Assembly: GCA_015487535.1 (NCBI GenBank)
Contig: WFPN01000035.1
Location: 1 to 9,526, forward strand
Source of the DNA: Aquificaceae bacterium
Lineage (GTDB): Bacteria > Aquificota > Aquificia > Aquificales > Aquificaceae
Length of the DNA: 9,526 bases
Reading direction: 5' to 3'
Positions within the stretch are counted from its first letter, which is position 1. Each line of letters starts with the position of its first letter. The translations under genes and the position numbers were made by a program. This document shows, piece by piece, positions 1 to 5,581 of the stretch. The notes beneath the pieces were generated by a model. That model saw nothing but the letters and a program-made list of their open reading frames with translations. It made no database searches and was not told the DNA's origin.

Positions 1-337
1 ATGTTTCGAAGGGCTGGTTCTGCTCTATGTAGGTGGATCCTAGCATGGAGAATATGCCCAAAAGTAGCATTATGAATATGGCGAGCTTGAGGGATGCGAA
101 GAAGTCATAGAGAAAACCCCAGAAGTTCCCGTGCCTGCGGTAATCTTTGACCAGATCTTTGAAGCCCTTATAAAGTGTAGCCCCAAGCCCCAGACAGAAC
201 AGGAAGGCAGAGGTTCCGAACACGCTCCAGTACACGAGGTTCGGCTCGTCGAGGTGGAACAGCCCGTATATTACAACGCCGGCAAAGAGTATGAGTGTGA
301 ATACGAAGAAACCGAAGGACTGGACGATAGAACCCAT
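1..337 (-). CDS. resB: ResB/Ccs1-type cytochrome c biogenesis protein, N-terminal part
   Basis: ResB (Ccs1) works with CcsA/ResC in System II cytochrome c maturation, carrying haem and reduced apocytochrome across the cytoplasmic membrane. Reading the minus strand from the ATG at 337 gives 112 codons with no stop before the window edge, so only the N-terminus is present. Three hydrophobic segments are visible, at about residues 5-28, 34-56 and 82-101. The third begins FFASLKLAIF and runs to MLGSTYIEQNQP, which matches the conserved ResB pattern of a short S-x-KLA stretch, a hydrophobic helix and a G-T-x-I-x-Q end. The two helices before it are an N-terminal extension relative to a minimal ResB. 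No Shine-Dalgarno sequence is evident. The gene starts 10 bases after the stop of the SpoVG-like gene, so the two are probably one transcript. The family call rests on that third helix; the rest of the gene is outside the window. Confidence 0.75.
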   Translation of the reverse strand, partial: MGSIVQSFGFFVFTLILFAGVVIYGLFHLDEPNLVYWSVFGTSAFLFCLGLGATLYKGFKDLVKDYRRHGNFWGFLYDFFASLKLAIFIMLLLGIFSMLGSTYIEQNQPFET

Positions 338-347
338 AATTGAGGTT

Positions 348-617
348 TTATATTTTAAACCTTTCCTCGTAAAATTCCTTGACTTTCCTCCTTATCTTCT
401 CCAGGAGATCCTTGGAGATGACCTCTACCACCTCGTAGTTCCTGTCACCCAGCTGAACGCTCGGCATCTGGACGTAGTATCCTCCGTAGCGGTTCCTCAT
501 CAGTCTCACGGCCTTTATCACGAGAAGGTCTCCCACCTTCACGTCCGCGTAGCCCACCAGCCCTCCTCTCCTGCCGGGTAGTTCGAAGGGGTAGAACTTA
601 AGAACCTCAACCTCCAT
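348..617 (-). CDS. spoVG: SpoVG-family nucleic-acid-binding regulator
   Basis: This 89-residue protein matches the SpoVG family, small proteins named for a Bacillus sporulation phenotype and since shown in other bacteria to bind DNA or RNA and act as regulators. The family core is visible at about residues 23-85: a beta-strand ADVKVGDLLVIKAVRL, a short loop, then YGGYYVQMPS, which lines up with the family's G-L-F-V-A-M-P-S segment, and a final helix with Lys/Arg/Glu-rich character ending EEFYEE-like. The length equals that of typical SpoVG (about 85-97 residues). The ATG at 617 (MEVEV) is chosen because a longer reading from 746 would run through the start of ftsY and would add a hydrophobic stretch foreign to the family. 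The gene is divergent from ftsY (27-base gap) and 10 bases upstream of resB, so it probably heads a spoVG-resB transcript. Its targets cannot be read from the sequence. Confidence 0.8.
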   Translation of the reverse strand: MEVEVLKFYPFELPGRRGGLVGYADVKVGDLLVIKAVRLMRNRYGGYYVQMPSVQLGDRNYEVVEVISKDLLEKIRRKVKEFYEERFKI

Positions 618-644
618 CGTCGCATTTTTAGGATAATACTTAAC
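618..644. promoter_or_regulatory. Shared divergent promoter region, spoVG / ftsY
   Basis: The whole gap between the two start codons is 27 bases. On the minus strand TATTAT (638-633) lies 17 bases downstream of a TTTTTG run inside ftsY and would start transcription about 9 bases before the spoVG ATG. On the plus strand GATAAT (632-637) would start transcription at about 644, immediately before the ftsY ATG at 645. The two candidate -10 elements overlap on opposite strands. No good plus-strand -35 box is seen, so the plus-strand promoter is the weaker claim. Confidence 0.35.
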
Positions 645-2027
645 ATGCTCTTCTTCAAAAAATCCGAGGTAGAGAAGAGAGCCGAGAAGGGTGATAAAAG
701 CGCCATACTTGAGCTTCTGAGGAAGGGCAAGAAGGACAAGGCCCAAAAGCTCTTGGAAAGGTACGAGGATGATCCGGACCTTCGCAAGGTCCTATTCGAC
801 CTGTACGTTGATGAGGAGAACTACCTCCAGGCGTACAGACTCCTCGAGAGATACGGAGAAGAGCTTGGCAACGCCAAAACCCGGGGCCTGGTTTACGAGA
901 AGGTAGGCAACTACACTAAGGCCGTTGAGGAGTACCTCAAGGTGGGGGATTTCGAGAGCCTCTACAGGGTAGGGAACATCTTAAGTGCCACAGGTAATAA
1001 GGACAAAGCTCTAGAGATACTGGAGAGGGCGAGGAAGATAGCCCCACCTTCCAAGAGGGATGAGGTAGAGGAGAAGATCCTGAGTGTAAAACGGGATCTC
1101 GGGCTTGTGGAGGAGAAGAAGGAGAGCCTCCTGGACAGGCTCAGAAAGGGCCTGAAGAAGACGAAGGAGAGCGTTGAGTTCGGCGTCATCTTCAGGGGAA
1201 GGAAGGTGGACGATGAGCTCTTTGAAGAACTGGAGGAGCTTCTCGTAAAGGCGGACGTTGGGGTTAAGACCGCGGTAAACCTCGTTGAGGATCTGAGGAA
1301 GACGGCGATAAGGAAGAACATAAAGACCTCCGAGGAGCTCAAGGAGGTTACGAAGGAGAAGGTAAAGGAGCTCCTGAAGGGCTGCGAGGGGAAGCTCAAT
1401 CTTCCCGAGGACAGGAAGCCTGCAGTTATCCTCTTCCTTGGTGTGAACGGCTCCGGGAAGACGACCACGATCGGAAAGCTCGCCTACAAGTTTGCGCGTG
1501 AGGGTAAGAAAGTCATGCTAGTAGCGGCGGATACCTTCAGGGCGGCCGCTATAGAACAGCTCGAGGTGTGGGCAAACAGGGCCGGTGTGGAGATAACCAA
1601 GAAGCATGAGGGGGCGGACCCAGCCTCAGTAGTCTATGAGGGTATCGAGAGGGCGATGGGTGAAGGATACGATCTTGTCTTGATAGACACGGCCGGGAGA
1701 CTTCACACCAAAGAACCCCTTATAAACGAGCTCAGAAAGATAAAGAAGGTGATACAGAAGCTCTTGCCGGAGGAACCCTCGGAGACCCTCCTCGTGCTGG
1801 ACGCCACTATAGGGCAGAACTCCATCCAACAGGCGAAGGTATTTAAGGAGGCGGTCGATATAAGCGGGATAGTGGTAACTAAGCTTGACGGCTCAGCGAA
1901 GGGAGGGGCGGTTATAGCGATATGCAGAGAACTAAAAATTCCTATAAAGCTCATAGGTGTGGGGGAAGGTATAGAGGATCTTCAGCCCTTCAGCGTTGAA
2001 GAGTACGTTGAGGCCCTCTTCGATTGA
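645..2027 (+). CDS. ftsY: Signal recognition particle receptor FtsY with TPR-like N-terminus
   Basis: FtsY is the membrane-associated GTPase that docks the SRP (Ffh-4.5S RNA)-ribosome complex and hands nascent membrane proteins to SecYEG. The 460-residue product has all SRP-GTPase motifs: P-loop GVNGSGKT (266-273), DTFRAAA (296-302), DTAGR (348-352), TKLD (412-415) and GVGE (438-441). The helical N domain spans about 160-255. Residues about 10-145 are not the usual acidic A domain but a set of helical pairs resembling TPR repeats, for example DEENYLQAYRLLERYGEE, VGNYTKAVEEYLKVGDFE and TGNKDKALEILERARKIAP. An FtsY of about this length is familiar from Aquifex. The start ATG at 645 has only a weak AGGA 11 bases upstream and may be translated from a leaderless mRNA. 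It is divergent from spoVG and converges on the chemoreceptor gene with a 2-base gap between stop codons. Confidence 0.97.
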   Translation: MLFFKKSEVEKRAEKGDKSAILELLRKGKKDKAQKLLERYEDDPDLRKVLFDLYVDEENYLQAYRLLERYGEELGNAKTRGLVYEKVGNYTKAVEEYLKVGDFESLYRVGNILSATGNKDKALEILERARKIAPPSKRDEVEEKILSVKRDLGLVEEKKESLLDRLRKGLKKTKESVEFGVIFRGRKVDDELFEELEELLVKADVGVKTAVNLVEDLRKTAIRKNIKTSEELKEVTKEKVKELLKGCEGKLNLPEDRKPAVILFLGVNGSGKTTTIGKLAYKFAREGKKVMLVAADTFRAAAIEQLEVWANRAGVEITKKHEGADPASVVYEGIERAMGEGYDLVLIDTAGRLHTKEPLINELRKIKKVIQKLLPEEPSETLLVLDATIGQNSIQQAKVFKEAVDISGIVVTKLDGSAKGGAVIAICRELKIPIKLIGVGEGIEDLQPFSVEEYVEALFD

Positions 2028-2038
2028 AATCAGCTGAA
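1989..2038. terminator. Nested inverted repeat across the ftsY / chemoreceptor convergent stops
   Basis: TTCAGC (1989-1994) can pair with GCTGAA (2033-2038), and inside it GAAGAG (1998-2003) can pair with CTCTTC (2016-2021). Both stop codons (2025-2027 plus; 2032-2030 minus) lie within the structure. There is no U-tract on either side, so this is not a classical intrinsic terminator, and because most of the left arm is coding it may be chance. Confidence 0.22.
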
Positions 2039-2884
2039 CTTGTCGCTTACTTTGGATAGGGCATCTACCATCTGAAGTACAGTGTCAAGTTCTGCATGTA
2101 AGGATGAGACGCTCAGCTCTATATCCCTTATCACCTGAGCTTGTTCGTCCACGGCATTGGCAACTTCGTTCACAGAAGCGTTTACCTTATCGGTAAATTC
2201 CTTTGTATAGTTGAGAAAGTCTTTTATCTCTTCCATATCCTGCACTATCGACCTGACTATATCTCCTATGCTGGATATGTTCTGCTCCATAACTTTCAGA
2301 CTATTTACGAACTCTCCCATGAGGTCTTGTATTTCCTTTGTGAACGACTCCGTTTTGGAGGCCAGTCTGCCTATTTCCTCTGCTACAACTGAGAAACCTT
2401 TTCCATGTTCCCCAGCTCTTGCTGCTTCAATTGTGGCGTTTAAAGCGAGTATGCCTGTTTGCTCGGCTATGTTGGATATGCCTGTAACCATATATATAAC
2501 CCTATCCGCCACAGCCTTAAAATTTCTAATGCTCTCTATCAAGTTCTCTATTACCTTTATTCTTTCCTGCGTTTCAGCCAGCTTTTTCGAAAAGTAACCA
2601 TGCTTTTGGGATATCTCTTCTTTTATCTCTGACACCTCGTTGTTCAAAGCACCTATATTGGAGTTCAGCATACTTAGTGTTGCTGAAAATTCTTCAATGG
2701 CTGTGGATATACTATCCATTCTCTCTTTGACCTTTGGCACAATAGAGCTGAGCAGTTTGTTTGCTCTCCCAAGAATTGCTATCCTGTCGTTACAGTTTAT
2801 AAGTACATCTGAGAGTGGTTTAACTGCCTCATATATGTAATGTTTGCCTTGCTCTTCTCCCCTTTTTCTAACTCTAAAGAACAC
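2030..2884 (-). CDS. Soluble MCP-type chemoreceptor lacking sensor and membrane domains
   Basis: The 284-residue protein is almost entirely alpha-helical with the coiled-coil hairpin of methyl-accepting chemotaxis proteins. The conserved tip is at about 137-175: IAEQTGILALNATIEAARAG, then EHGKGFSVVAEEIGRLA. By alignment to Tsr from memory, the CheA/CheW-contact residues N381, E385 and R388 are kept (N149, E153, R156), while the residue equivalent to Tsr N376 is Gly144. There is no transmembrane segment, HAMP, PAS or other sensor domain; the first 40 or so residues are only a short basic lead-in. The start is a GTG at 2884, 3 bases after the ODP stop, within reach of GGGGGTGA, suggesting translational coupling. 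Such receptors take their signal from a partner protein, here most probably the upstream ODP. Base composition is clearly lower in GC (35-40% in rows 2221 and 2521) than in neighbours (60-65% in rows 1441 and 6841), suggesting acquisition by transfer. Whether a CheA/CheW exists elsewhere in the genome is not visible. Confidence 0.9.
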   Translation of the reverse strand: MFFRVRKRGEEQGKHYIYEAVKPLSDVLINCNDRIAILGRANKLLSSIVPKVKERMDSISTAIEEFSATLSMLNSNIGALNNEVSEIKEEISQKHGYFSKKLAETQERIKVIENLIESIRNFKAVADRVIYMVTGISNIAEQTGILALNATIEAARAGEHGKGFSVVAEEIGRLASKTESFTKEIQDLMGEFVNSLKVMEQNISSIGDIVRSIVQDMEEIKDFLNYTKEFTDKVNASVNEVANAVDEQAQVIRDIELSVSSLHAELDTVLQMVDALSKVSDKFS

Positions 2885-2887
2885 CTT

Positions 2888-3664
2888 TCACCCCCCGTAT
2901 ATCTCGTCGAGCAAATCCTCCCCACACTTTAAACTCTCAAGCCACGATAGGAAGTCGTTTACAGTTCTTTGATCGAATATAGCCCCGTGTTGAGGCGCTA
3001 TCATCCTCGGGCTCTTCTTCCTCACAAGATCCACCCACTTCCTCAAGACTCTGTTGCTCTTCATATACCTCCTGTGAAAGCCCTCCATGAGATCCTTATG
3101 GGCCTCAAAGTCTTCCACAAACAGATACCTCTTCCCGTGGGGAAAGACAGCTGCTCCTATGTCCCCTGAGAAGAGTACACTCGATCTTGGATCGTAGACT
3201 GAGAAGTTACCGGTGCTATGGAGATAATGAGCCGGCAGAAACTCCAGTATATCCCCGGTCGGCAGTGTGATACTACCTCCCCTGTCTTCTATGGGCTCTA
3301 CCCTTGACATATCTGCCCTGCCGAAGTGGGGAATGAACCTGACCCAGAGTTTGGATATGTAAACTTTGGCTGGGGTTACAGAAAGCCAGAGGGGAAGACC
3401 TGAACTCACGTCTGGATCTTGATGGGAGTAGAATATGTACTCTATTTTTTCAAGAGGTATGAACCTGGCTGTCTCTGCAACTACTCTAGGAAATACATGA
3501 GCCCCGCCTGGGTCGAGGAGAATTCCAACGTCCTTGTTGATTATCAGATACTGGTTCGTTTGAACGAGCCCTTCCTCCTCATTTTCCTCCCATCCAAGCC
3601 AGATAAACTTATGATCTCCATCTTCATATATTATCTTCCCACCGGCAGAACCCTCCCCGATCAT
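2888..3664 (-). CDS. ODP-type di-iron metallo-beta-lactamase-fold oxygen/iron sensor protein
   Basis: The 258-residue protein is the metallo-beta-lactamase-like domain of flavodiiron proteins without the C-terminal flavodoxin domain. A full set of six metal ligands can be assigned: H81-x-D83-x-D85 in SHQDPDVSSG, H149 in AHYLHSTGN, D168 in LFSGDIG and H226 in APQHGAIF. The classical motif is H-x-E-x-D-H; here the Glu is Asp83 and the following His is Val86. Lack of a flavin domain argues against NO/O2 reductase activity and for the oxygen-binding di-iron protein (ODP) group, which bind iron and O2 and couple to sensor-less cytoplasmic chemoreceptors (shown in Treponema denticola). The 3-base spacing to such a receptor strongly supports that role. 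The ATG at 3664 has a good GGAGGG (3676-3671), six bases before it. The gene lies 30 bases after the lipoprotein stop, so it could be co-transcribed with it or use its own promoter. Composition is about 48-53% GC. Confidence 0.87.
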   Translation of the reverse strand: MIGEGSAGGKIIYEDGDHKFIWLGWEENEEEGLVQTNQYLIINKDVGILLDPGGAHVFPRVVAETARFIPLEKIEYIFYSHQDPDVSSGLPLWLSVTPAKVYISKLWVRFIPHFGRADMSRVEPIEDRGGSITLPTGDILEFLPAHYLHSTGNFSVYDPRSSVLFSGDIGAAVFPHGKRYLFVEDFEAHKDLMEGFHRRYMKSNRVLRKWVDLVRKKSPRMIAPQHGAIFDQRTVNDFLSWLESLKCGEDLLDEIYGG

Positions 3665-3693
3665 GTTCTTCCCTCCGGCAGATAATCTCGCAT

Positions 3694-3699
3694 ATTATA
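3694..3699 (-). promoter_or_regulatory. Candidate -10 box upstream of the ODP-receptor pair
   Basis: TATAAT reads on the minus strand at 3699-3694, overlapping the TAA stop (3697-3695) of the lipoprotein gene and 29 bases before the ODP start codon. The predicted transcript would begin near 3687 and include the strong GGAGGG ribosome site. No convincing -35 hexamer lies 16-18 bases upstream, so it is a weak call. Confidence 0.3.
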
Positions 3700-4666
3700 A
3701 CTCTCCTTTCCTGACTTTCAGTCTGCGAAGGGCTTCCTCTACCCTTTCGTCTCTCCTGAGCGAAAGAGCCTCCGTGTAGAGCTCTAAAGCACTGTCCAGA
3801 TCTCCCTCAAGCTCGGCGCACAGTCCCCTGTTGTAGAGGAGGGCGTAAGTTTTCTCCTTCAGGCTTTCAAAAATACCGCACGCCTCTGATATCTTCCCCT
3901 CCTTGGCAAGCTCAATAGCCTTCTCAAAATTCTTCCTGTCTCCTATCCCCTCATCGTCGTCTATGAACTCGGCTACTACGCTTACCCTATGAGGGGCTAT
4001 ATCCTCAACCAGCTCCCTTACCGCCTCAGCGGTAGCCCTCTCCAACATCCAAGAGAAGCTTGGAACAGACCTCCCTTCGTCACTGCAGTGTCTGTCACTC
4101 ACTCTCTTGAGTATCTTCCTGGAGTAAACTATCTCGCCCCTTTCCACATCTATAAGCTTTGGGATCATGAGGAGCTCAAGCTCGTACCTTCTGCAGCTTA
4201 CGTAGTACTCCACAGACTGCACGCACTTCTTTATAAGACCTGATCCTTCTGTTTTCACACATCTGAACCTTTTCTCCCTGTATGGAACAACGCTCCTGGA
4301 AACTTCAACCACGCCCGTGAGTATGCCCTCCGCATTGAGAAGCCTTCCGAGCCTCGCGGACTCTTCCGTCAAACCGCTTGAGGAGAACTTAAGCTCGCTC
4401 AAAACCCTGTCTATTTCGGTCCTGCTAACAAGTTTGAAGTAAGGTTTCCCGTCCACCTTAACCTTAAGGAGCTCCGCCGAGACCTCTGCGGAGAAGAGCC
4501 TTCCGTCCATGCTCCTGCTCTCAAAGGGCAGGACCGCTATCTTCCTTATGCTGCCCCTGTACTCCCTTGGAGGCTCCACATAGCTCAGCTTAACCTTAGG
4601 CTTTGCGCAGGAGAAAAGCAGTACAACAGCAAGGATTGGCAGAAGAAAGAAGCTCAATCTCCTCAC
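3695..4666 (-). CDS. CsgG/LpoB-like lipoprotein with C-terminal TPR
   Basis: The product starts with a lipoprotein signal: two arginines, a hydrophobic run and lipobox LLFSC, giving a lipidated Cys20. Residues about 40-120 match the CsgG/LpoB fold pattern: IRKIAVLPFE, later a V-S-R-T-E-I-D-R-V-L-S-E-L segment, then LGRLLNAEGILTGVVEV. This family includes outer-membrane lipoproteins of secretion and envelope systems. An insert at about 128-195 carries four cysteines (C136, C148, C158, C194), and a TPR-like tail covers about 244-318 (FEKAIELAKEGKISEACGIF and GDLDSALELYTEALSLRRDE). The start is uncertain. A TTG at 4672 is in frame, but the likely -10 box at 4681-4676 would start the mRNA near 4669, which favours the GTG at 4666 used here (323 residues); no ribosome site is evident for either. 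Divergent from the SDH-type protease, upstream of the ODP gene. Specific function unknown. Confidence 0.82.
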   Translation of the reverse strand: MRRLSFFLLPILAVVLLFSCAKPKVKLSYVEPPREYRGSIRKIAVLPFESRSMDGRLFSAEVSAELLKVKVDGKPYFKLVSRTEIDRVLSELKFSSSGLTEESARLGRLLNAEGILTGVVEVSRSVVPYREKRFRCVKTEGSGLIKKCVQSVEYYVSCRRYELELLMIPKLIDVERGEIVYSRKILKRVSDRHCSDEGRSVPSFSWMLERATAEAVRELVEDIAPHRVSVVAEFIDDDEGIGDRKNFEKAIELAKEGKISEACGIFESLKEKTYALLYNRGLCAELEGDLDSALELYTEALSLRRDERVEEALRRLKVRKGEL

Positions 4667-4675
4667 GGGCAATGT

Positions 4676-4683
4676 ATTATAAT
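4676..4683. promoter_or_regulatory. Palindromic -10 element shared by lipoprotein and protease genes
   Basis: ATTATAAT is its own reverse complement, so a perfect TATAAT reads on the plus strand (4678-4683) and on the minus strand (4681-4676). On the plus strand it predicts a start near 4690, giving a short leader that holds the protease ribosome site AAGGAGGT (4691-4698). On the minus strand it predicts a start near 4669, just before the lipoprotein GTG. No clear -35 box was found on either side. Confidence 0.45.
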
Positions 4684-4704
4684 GCCTTTCAAGGAGGTAG
4701 GGAG

Positions 4705-5580
4705 ATGCCCGCTTACGATCCCTTTTCTTACATGTTCAACCTGCTCTGGTTCATGTTCATCTTCTTCCTGATACTGAGCCCCTGGTTCAAGAAGATGTCC
4801 CTCCAGAGGGCAAGGGAGGCGGCCATAAGGACTATAGAGGAGAAGAGGAAGAGCAGGGTTATCACTATGATCCACAGACAGGAAGCGATGGGCTTCCTCG
4901 GGATACCCATATTCAGGTTTATCAACATAGAGGACTCGGAGAGAGTTCTCAGAGCTATAAGGATGACGCCCGACGACATGCCCATAGACTTCATAATCCA
5001 CACACCCGGAGGGCTCGCCCTCGCTGCGACTCAAATAGCGAACGCGCTCGCAAAGCACAAGGCACCCGTGAGGGTCATAGTCCCCCACTACGCGATGTCC
5101 GGAGGAACTTTAATAGCCCTCGCAGCCGACGAGATAATAATGGACCCGAACGCTGTCCTCGGTCCCGTAGATCCCCAGATAGGACAGATGCCTGCAGCCT
5201 CCATACTGAAGGTCTTGGAACAGAAAGAGCCAAAGGACATAGACGACCAGACCCTCATCCTCGCGGACGTCTCCAAGAAGGCGATAGAGCAGATGAAGAC
5301 CTACCTCACTAACCTCCTTACCTCAAAGGGAATGGAGAAGGAAAAGGCTGAAAGGATAGCGGAGGAGCTGGCGGTCGGGAAGTTCACCCACGACTACCCT
5401 CTCACGACCGAGTACCTGAAAGAGCTCGGGCTGCCTGTCAAAACGGAAGTTCCCGAGGAAGTCTATGCCCTCATGGAACTCTACGAACAACCCGTAGGCG
5501 CACAGCCCCCTTCCGTTCAGTACATCCCCGTTCCCTACAAGCAGGCGGGCCAGAACTCGGGTAGTGCTAATACCTCTTAG
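4705..5580 (+). CDS. Membrane-anchored ClpP-fold serine protease, SDH (SppA-related) family
   Basis: The 291-residue protein has one N-terminal membrane helix at about residues 9-28 (FNLLWFMFIFFLILSPWF) followed by a ClpP/crotonase-like domain. Landmarks are HTPGG at 99-103 (oxyanion region), HYAMSGGT at 128-135 with Ser132 as the probable nucleophile, the GPVDPQIG stretch at 153-160, and THDYPLTTEYLKELGLP at about 228-244. These are characteristic of the SDH_protease family (PF01972), membrane-bound relatives of signal peptide peptidase SppA that use a Ser-Lys mechanism. The catalytic lysine was not assigned; K191 and K192 are candidates. The C-terminal 25 residues are Gln/Pro-rich and probably disordered. 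The start at 4705 is fixed by AAGGAGGT ending six bases upstream; a longer frame open from 4603 runs through the divergent lipoprotein gene and is not used. Substrates are unknown; membrane protein quality control is a reasonable inference. Confidence 0.85.
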   Translation: MPAYDPFSYMFNLLWFMFIFFLILSPWFKKMSLQRAREAAIRTIEEKRKSRVITMIHRQEAMGFLGIPIFRFINIEDSERVLRAIRMTPDDMPIDFIIHTPGGLALAATQIANALAKHKAPVRVIVPHYAMSGGTLIALAADEIIMDPNAVLGPVDPQIGQMPAASILKVLEQKEPKDIDDQTLILADVSKKAIEQMKTYLTNLLTSKGMEKEKAERIAEELAVGKFTHDYPLTTEYLKELGLPVKTEVPEEVYALMELYEQPVGAQPPSVQYIPVPYKQAGQNSGSANTS

Positions 5581-5581
5581 C
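5566..5581. repeat. Short inverted repeat spanning the protease / FetB-like overlapping stops
   Basis: GCTAA (5566-5570) and TTAGC (5577-5581) are exact reverse complements around a six-base loop. The minus-strand TAG (5569-5567) lies in one arm and the plus-strand TAG (5578-5580) in the other. Five base pairs, mostly A-T, would be weak in a thermophile; a terminator role is only a possibility. Confidence 0.22.

Noticed and set aside
131..581. Two overlapping plus-strand open frames near the left edge
   Set aside because: They are antisense to ResB and SpoVG, whose protein families are recognisable; neither plus-strand translation resembles a real protein.
618..746. An in-frame minus-strand extension of the SpoVG-like gene starting at 746 and adding a hydrophobic N-terminus
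   Set aside because: It overlaps the first 100 bases of ftsY on the opposite strand, the added residues are foreign to the SpoVG family, and the ATG at 617 matches the family start.
962..1468. A 168-codon minus-strand open frame opposite ftsY
   Set aside because: The translation is a low-complexity Ser/Phe/Leu/Arg sequence, typical of the antisense of a Glu/Lys/Leu-rich gene; ftsY on the plus strand is certain.
4603..4704. An upstream extension of the protease frame
   Set aside because: It lies inside the divergent lipoprotein gene and adds a basic, non-conserved segment; AAGGAGGT fixes the start at 4705.
4663..5088. Minus-strand open frames opposite the protease N-terminus
   Set aside because: They are antisense shadows; the plus strand has clear SDH-protease motifs.
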